From contig NW_006763139.1 of the NCBI RefSeq assembly GCF_000264905.1, positions 259,949 through 323,948 on the forward strand: a stretch of DNA of 64,000 nt, in the 5' to 3' direction. The notes under the pieces were generated by a model, which saw only the letters and a list, made by a program, of their open reading frames with translations, had not been told where the DNA came from and ran no database searches. Positions within the stretch are counted from its first letter, which is position 1. The number at the start of each line of letters is the position of its first letter. A program made the position numbers and the translations under genes. This document shows, piece by piece, positions 58,532 to 64,000 of this stretch. The DNA comes from Stereum hirsutum FP-91666 SS1. Lineage: Eukaryota; Basidiomycota; Agaricomycetes; Russulales; Stereaceae.

Positions 58532-60896
58532 ATGTCTCTCGTTATCGCCACTCGCGGTCCTCAGGCTCCCAATCGCCTTAACATCTGCGACTTCGTGAAG
58601 AACATACATCAATTCTCTCTGTTTATACAAGCGCTAAGTAATTTATCGATTAGTTATTAGACGTTGCTCTCTCACGCTCACCTGTCGTCTTTACTTGGTG
58701 GTGCAGCTCGGATGATGGAGATGGACCCGGACGATCCGATGTCATATTACCAGCTCGCAGCTATACATGGTCGGCCCTATATTAGATGGCCGGGTGAGGG
58801 TAAGGGTGCGGAGGAGGAGGAGGTGAAACAAGGCTACTGCTGTCACGGTTCTGTGATTTTCCCCACTTGGCATAGGCCTTACCTTTCCCTGTTTGAGGTT
58901 CGTCCCACCGGTCACCCCTGCTAAACCACATAATTTACGTACATTCACTGACGAGGGTTCGCTGTGACCAGCAAGAAATCCAGAGACAGGCCCTCGAGAT
59001 AGCGAATCTCTATCACGGAGATACAAAGAACCGCTGGAGAATGGAAGCAATACAACTCCGTTTACCTTACTGGGACTGGGCGTCCGATGCAGTCCCACCT
59101 AAGGAGGTCATTCTGGACAAGACGGTCGAGATCATAACGCCGGAGACGGAGATCGCTGGGCATAAAACTACTACCTCCATGGTACCGAATCCCTTTTTGA
59201 GCTTTACGTTCCCCAAGAGCATCGATCTCAGCATATTGGGGCCAAACTTTATCAAATGGCGCACGACTTTGCGTCATCCCTTCCCTGTTGACTCTCCGCA
59301 GGCGAAGAGCGACGTTAAGGATCTCGTTAGGTTAGTATCTCTTCTTTATGCTATTTCCACAATGTTGATGATCATTATAAATTTTATTTCTCGTATGGAA
59401 AACAATTCAGTACTCTACAGGCAGGCCGAAAGGATCTTAAGGACAAGGTCTTCCATATGTTCCAATTGGACGCTTGGCATCATTTTAGCCATCATCTCCG
59501 TGAAGGCAGGAAAAAGGGGGACCCTGACCACGAAGACGAAGACGACAAAGGCCACAACCATAGCGCTAACAGTCTGGAGACCATCCACGACACTATTCAT
59601 ATGTAAGCATCCGGTCAAGGGTTCATTTACTGCCTTGACTACTTCAGGTACCTAAATATATTATCTTACAGCGTCGTCGGTGGTGTCGGTGGCCACATGG
59701 CAGACACTGCTATAGCTGGTGAGTCTTTTTCATCTGGTCAGCATACTCGGTATCTTCTCACTCAAGTATTATGTGCGAATGGAATAGGCTTTGATCCACT
59801 ATTCTGGCTTCACCATGTGAATACCGATCGCATACTTCAGCTTTGGTCCTCTCTGCATCCCGAGACCTGGGTCACAGAGGGGTTTTCCGATAACGACGGA
59901 ACTGTAGACATTCCTCCTTGGACCGCCGTCAACGATAAAACTCGTCAGTTATCAAAATTCTCTGGTTTCCTCCCAAGTTCCGTTATTTATATGGGCTCTT
60001 CATCTTTAGCACTCACTCCATTTATCAAATCTTCCGATGGTGTTACTCCGAACTATTGGATCTCTGCTGACACTCGTGATACCGGTGCCTTCAACTATTC
60101 GTATCCGGAGTATAACGACCTCGATCTGGACAATCCAGATGAGGTGAAACACTATATTCGGGAGACCGTCGATCGACTCTACGGCGATCAACAGCATGAA
60201 CGCGACAGGTTCCACAAGCTCAGCTCAGAGGCTCACGGAAGCAGCGGCCAAGCTGACGCAGGAACTGTCTACAAGGACTGGACCGCCCACATTACCGTCG
60301 AGAAGTATGCCCTAGGATCCTCGTTCTCGGTTCTCATATTTCTGGGTAACAACGAAAATGACCCTGGGCAGTGGACCCGCCGAAGCACCACATACGTAGG
60401 CGCGCACTCTGTGTTCGTCAGTTCCGACACGGCACAGTGCGTGAATTGTACCAATCAGCAGGATGGGGCGGTGATTTGCGAAGGGTTCGTGCACTTGACG
60501 AGCTCCATCGTGACGTGGCTAGGGTCTCTCCACAGAGATGAAGTGACGAAGTATTTGAAGGAGAATTTAGCGTGGAGAGTGGTAAAGGTATGTTCCTCCC
60601 ATTTCGAAAATATGTGGCTGTCATCGTATCTCGATATCGGCACGATTTCGAGGAAGCATACGCTGATAGTAATTTAGAACGACAACACAACAGTGGATCC
60701 CGCGGTTATCCCCTCCCTTAAAGTGGAGGTCTTAGTGACGGACATCGAACTAGAGGAGCCAATTCCAGAACCAGTAGCGACCGGTTCGTCAGCCTCGCGC
60801 AAAAAGCGCAAGACAGGAATGATTGGGCACCACAAAAGGGGCAAGGTGGAGCCTATTCAAGATGTAACAGTTGGTAAACCTGGAGGATCTGTTTGA
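58532..60896 (+). CDS. Tyrosinase (polyphenol oxidase)
   Basis: Seven exons (58532-58637, 58707-58897, 58972-59330, 59411-59602, 59672-59718, 59788-60587, 60678-60896) sum to 1,914 nt, giving 637 aa. It is a type-3 copper monophenol monooxygenase / catechol oxidase, the first enzyme of melanin formation. CopperA histidines are in IHGRPY (His56) and CCHGSVIFPTWHRPY (His82, His91), with Cys80 placed for the Cys-His thioether bond. CopperB histidines are in IHDTIH (278, 282) and FDPLFWLHHVNTDR (307/308). The start MSLVIATRGPQ has no signal peptide, as in known cytosolic mushroom tyrosinases. The C-terminal region (from about 400) is the domain that caps the active site until proteolysis. The very end is unusually basic (SRKKRKTGMIGHHKRGK). 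An Asp/His-rich loop (PDHEDEDDKGHNH) precedes copperB. Confidence 0.95.
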
Positions 60897-61596
60897 AGGC
60901 AAGTATATTAGAGATATCGAGTCTCAGAAATGCGTGATATCGGATCTGACCTGTGATTGTTTTTCCTCTATAGGCATTGGTTGGCGATCAACAGTTCAAT
61001 ATCAATCTTTGATTATATAGGATCCCATATCCTGAATTTCTTTACCGACGAATGTCTCCAGTAATTGCATGCGAAATTCCTCCTTAATTCTCCGTGTTGC
61101 GTTTATCGTTTGCGTCACGATGCCATCCAATTCCGTTCATGTTTCTGATGACTGGTACTCTCGAATACGAACCATAGCTGATTAAATCCAGATATACTTC
61201 CCCAGTTACGAGAAATAGAATAAAAGAGAAAAAAACTACTTACAATACGTGCGAGCTAATATGGACTTTATCCCTTATGTACTTATATGACAATCACCTT
61301 GCAGTGTGGCAGTTGTTTCCGAGATACAGTGACCAGTCTGCTTGAACTTATGACAGACGAGATGATCAACGCCAACTATATTTCGCAAAATTGACATAAA
61401 TCCCAAACCACAGATTCGCATTAAAAGAAGAGACATTTATGAAGTTGTTCAACAGATTAGAACAGAGCAGAACAAGCAAGAAAATATGACTGATACCATC
61501 CCCCATTCCTCTCAAACATTGACTTCCCCGTTCATTTCACAGCCGGACGGTATCCGAGAAGCTGGAAAAGAAAGCGGTTGACGAGAGCACATGTAT
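60897..61596. other. Intergenic between convergent genes
   Basis: 3' flanks of the tyrosinase (plus) and the Urc1-like gene (minus). No further feature recognised. Confidence 0.5.
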
Positions 61597-62671
61597 CTAG
61601 TGCTCCGTCTCCTCCCACGTCCTTCCTACAGTCTTGATAAGATCGGCTTCGGCAAGCTGTTTCCCGCTCGTGAAGTACCCAGCGGCTATCTTCGCGTCGA
61701 TCTCTACGCGAGAGTCCTTAGGGATGAGGTGGGCTGTACGAGTCGAGGGAGAGAACAGAAACGAGTGAAACAATCAACAGTGAAGAATAGTAAGCGAACC
61801 GAACGCGACCTGGATGAAAAACGGGAGAAAAAGAGAAAGGGGACGTACCCGGAAGACCATATCGCTTCAAGATCGGGATCCCACTGCCCACTGTCGCGTC
61901 ATTTTTCCTACATTACACAACAAACACATCAGCATTCACGCAACGTCACACTGCACCACGACTCAAGCGTTCGTAAAAAAAAAAAGAAGAAGAAGAAGAG
62001 TCGCAACTCAGAACTAATAAGAGATACAAAAATCAGTCAGCAAATCGATATCCCACCTAACACGAAGGGAGAAAAAAAAAGGGGGTAAAGACCCACATCC
62101 CAAACCTGTCCGCAACGCCAGGCAACCACCAAATGGGCTCCACCGCTGCCTTACTGACCCTAATCACCACCCCAGGATCTTCCTCCGTATTCTCGCACCC
62201 ATCTGGATTCCTCAACAGCTCACTCTTCAACACGGTCTTCCCATCTACCGGAATCTCACCCTTGCGCGCACTATCACCAATCTCGCTCATCTTAATATGC
62301 GCATCCGTCACCGCAGTAGAAGGCCTCACATCCAACCCCAACCCGCCCTCTTCTTTCCCGTCCGACTCGTGCATGAATACCTGGGGCGTCAAGTGTCCCC
62401 ACAGATCAAAGGAAACGATCTTGGACGGGTCGTACCAAGAGGGCTGAGGCGGGATCTCGACGGGTGGTTCGGTTTTGGGGTAGTCCGACTTGTGTGTCGG
62501 GATGAGGGCGCCCATTGCGATGGCGAGGGCACGGTAGATGGAGTAAGAGCCGGAGTGGGCTCCGATGGCATTGCGGGACTTGAAGGAGGAGAGGAGCCGA
62601 GAGGGGATGATGGGACCGCGAACGCTTGGGTCGGAGGTGCCCCTATTGGAGGGGGTCAGAGTGCATACCAT
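61597..62671 (-). pseudogene. Urc1 / GTP cyclohydrolase II-like gene lacking its catalytic core
   Basis: ATG at 62671 opens an N-terminal region typical of fungal Urc1 (uracil catabolism, GTP cyclohydrolase II family): NAIGAHSGSYSIYRALAIAMG, SKIVSFDLWGHLTPQ, and the VSKAAVEPIWWLPGVADRFG end of that region. The sequence then jumps to the family's extreme C-terminus: exon 61907-61849 (KNDATVGSGIPILKRYGLP) and exon 61733-61597 (HLIPKDSRVEIDAKIAAGYF ... WEETEH stop). Between them, about 62095-61910 holds only homopolymer and TTC-repeat sequence. The cyclohydrolase core with its zinc-binding cysteines (expected 150 residues or more) is missing. The remaining exons are otherwise clean, so loss may be recent. 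A product, if made, could not be a GTP cyclohydrolase. An assembly collapse is the alternative. Confidence 0.75.
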
Positions 62672-63165
62672 GTTGGTCGGGATAAGCTAAGTATAGGGAA
62701 AAGGAGGCGGTTTTGTGGTTAGTATGAGGATTTTTGAGATAGAGGAGAGGAGGAGACGGGATGGTATCCCAGAACTGAATACGCCACACGGCGAAGTTCA
62801 CAACGAAGTGGATAGGGGCTAGTGTGGCGTATGAGAAGTTCTTCGAGCCAACCTGCGGGGGTGACCTGAGGAAAAGACTACGATAAAAATATAGCGCCCA
62901 TAGTTCGCATGACGTATGCGCATTGCAGAACGTCACAAACGTTATACGTAGATGACAAGATATCATCTGAGGCCTATACCGAGACGTTCACCGTGAAAAA
63001 TGGGAAAGATACCCGTTTATGCATAGACAGAAACGAAAAACAGAAATGTATGCGACCATGCAGTAATAGTCTTCCAGAAAAAAAAATACAAAAGCAAGTT
63101 AGGGCACAGGGAATGCGGTCCTTGCTCCTCATGAGCCACTGTGGCACCGCCGCATAACAAGAAGA
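62672..63165. other. Intergenic, no gene seen
   Basis: Upstream of the Urc1-like gene. A minus-strand frame at 62643-62966 contains VGSKNFSYATLAPIHFVVNF but has no recognisable domain or confirmed splice link to the gene. Confidence 0.4.
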
Positions 63166-64000
63166 CTATGCCTTGCCGAACCACACGCCTACATCGCACC
63201 GACATAGACAGCATGCGTACTCCACAACGATAAATCGAAACACGATACTGTACTTTTTCGACCAAGTGTTCGTCACGCATCACGCAGAGGGCGTCGGCGA
63301 ACAGTTTTGGTCCCGGGGTCACGCATACACACGGGTTCACGAACAGAAAATCGTGACGAATCTGCGCTGAAAATCGCCCAAAATTCAATTTTTGGGAACT
63401 AATGCGAACAATTCCGCTTGTTCGTCACGCGTGGCCCGCCCGAACGAACCGTGGCCCAGCGGTGGTCACGGCTGACATAATTCTCCCACGAACACTTGGT
63501 CGAAAAAGTACAGTAACAATCTAAAAATGACCCGCCAGGCAGAGAAACAAAGGAGCGCAGAACTCACTCGTCAACATGACCCTCCCGTGGTACAACAACT
63601 TCTCCCTCTGCTTGTCCGTCAGTACCCCGTTCGCTTCGGCAGCAGCCAACTCGTTCATCTTGGGCAGAGTAGGAATAGAAAAAGTACTCGAAGGAGGACC
63701 GGAGAGCAGGTCCAAGGCAAGAGGGATAGGACCAGCAGATGGTTTCACGGGCGGGGATGTTGGGTTGCTGAGGCCATTGAGCTAATTGCGTCACAAGCCA
63801 TGTCAGCATGCATGCTTGGAGATGAGAGGTTGTAATAAGAACCATACATGGTATGGTATAATGGGTGACAATGTTTCTAGAGTAGGGGATGGGGATGGAG
63901 TTGCGGAGGATATGAACGATGACGAACCTTAGCCTGCAAAGCCTGGTGAGAGACATGCAACGACCGAGGCTGAGACAATATCTGCGTGAGCAGAGCATTA
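63166..64000 (-). CDS. 3' end of an unrecognised gene (runs off the right edge)
   Basis: Minus-strand exons can be chained: one entering from the edge (NALLTQILSQPRSLHVSHQA), an intron starting GTTCGT and ending TTAG near 63783, then a Ser/Pro-rich exon to 63568 (SAGPIPLALDLLSGPPSSTF; LTDKQREKLLYHGRVML). A strong donor GTGAGT at 63567 may join to an acceptor TAG at 63189, giving a short last exon with SVWFGKA and TAG at 63166-63168. That last intron would hold MITE copy 2. The leucine- and proline-rich, helix-forming sequence is not recognised; a scaffold or regulatory subunit is only a guess. The last exon is the least certain part. Confidence 0.5.
63246..63515 (+). mobile_element. 265-bp Tc1/mariner-type MITE, copy 2
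   Basis: Element 63248-63513 (266 bp) with TA duplications on both sides. The ends begin CTGTACTTTTTCGACCAAGT, and the reverse-complemented right end matches. Internal blocks (TTCGTCACGCATCACGCAG; AAATCGCCCAAAATTCAATT; GTTCGTCACGCGTGGCCC) match copy 1 at 4260-4524 in the same order. Unlike copy 1, the position of the potential splice donor GTAGGT reads AAGTGT here. Confidence 0.9.

Overview
The window is nuclear DNA of a filamentous basidiomycete, most likely an Agaricomycete. Genes are cut by many short GT-AG introns (mostly 50-80 bp) with CTRAY-type branch sites. The gene families also fit: a fungal type-3 copper tyrosinase, an NFX1/ZNFX1-type helicase fused to CbxX-type AAA+ modules, Mx-like dynamins, small secreted proteins, and a very long low-complexity zinc-finger protein. 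No organelle, bacterial, CRISPR, rRNA or confident tRNA signal was seen. All exon models were built by eye. Where several exons are given, their summed length was checked to be a multiple of three.

Layout. 1-5 kb: an 18-bp minisatellite that is also an open reading frame, a small secreted protein, and an F-box-like gene with a 265-bp MITE in its coding sequence. 5-8.5 kb: decayed sequence and a Harbinger-like MITE. 8.5-16.3 kb (minus): one ten-exon gene for a protein of about 2,404 aa with an SF1 helicase, an NF-X1 zinc finger and three CbxX-type AAA+ ATPases. It lies between two related decayed segments. 18.2-34.6 kb (plus): three dynamin-like GTPase copies. The first is a pseudogene split by a 0.9-kb DNA transposon; the second (785 aa) and third (823 aa) are intact. 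Between them lie a secreted protein, a Na+/H+ exchanger and an unrecognised membrane-protein remnant, all on the minus strand.

35-43 kb is mostly repeats: a CAAGTT-rich element, an array of roughly 0.5-kb tandem units, and a block of ATATGAGCTC-like motifs. 43.8-50.9 kb (plus): a six-exon gene for a roughly 1,688-aa low-complexity protein with a CRQC...CDRC zinc finger. 53.8-55.3 kb (minus): a truncated, GTPase-less dynamin copy closest to the third one. 55.9-56.6 kb: an inverted repeat with arms of about 257 bp. 58.5-60.9 kb (plus): a seven-exon tyrosinase. 61.6-62.7 kb (minus): an Urc1/GTP-cyclohydrolase-II-like gene that has lost its catalytic core. The right edge (minus) holds the 3' end of an unrecognised gene whose last intron carries a second copy of the 265-bp MITE.

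The main themes are birth and death of a dynamin family, several classes of non-autonomous DNA transposon caught in or near genes (one of which may behave as an intron), and a very large helicase/AAA+ fusion related to RNA-silencing helicases.
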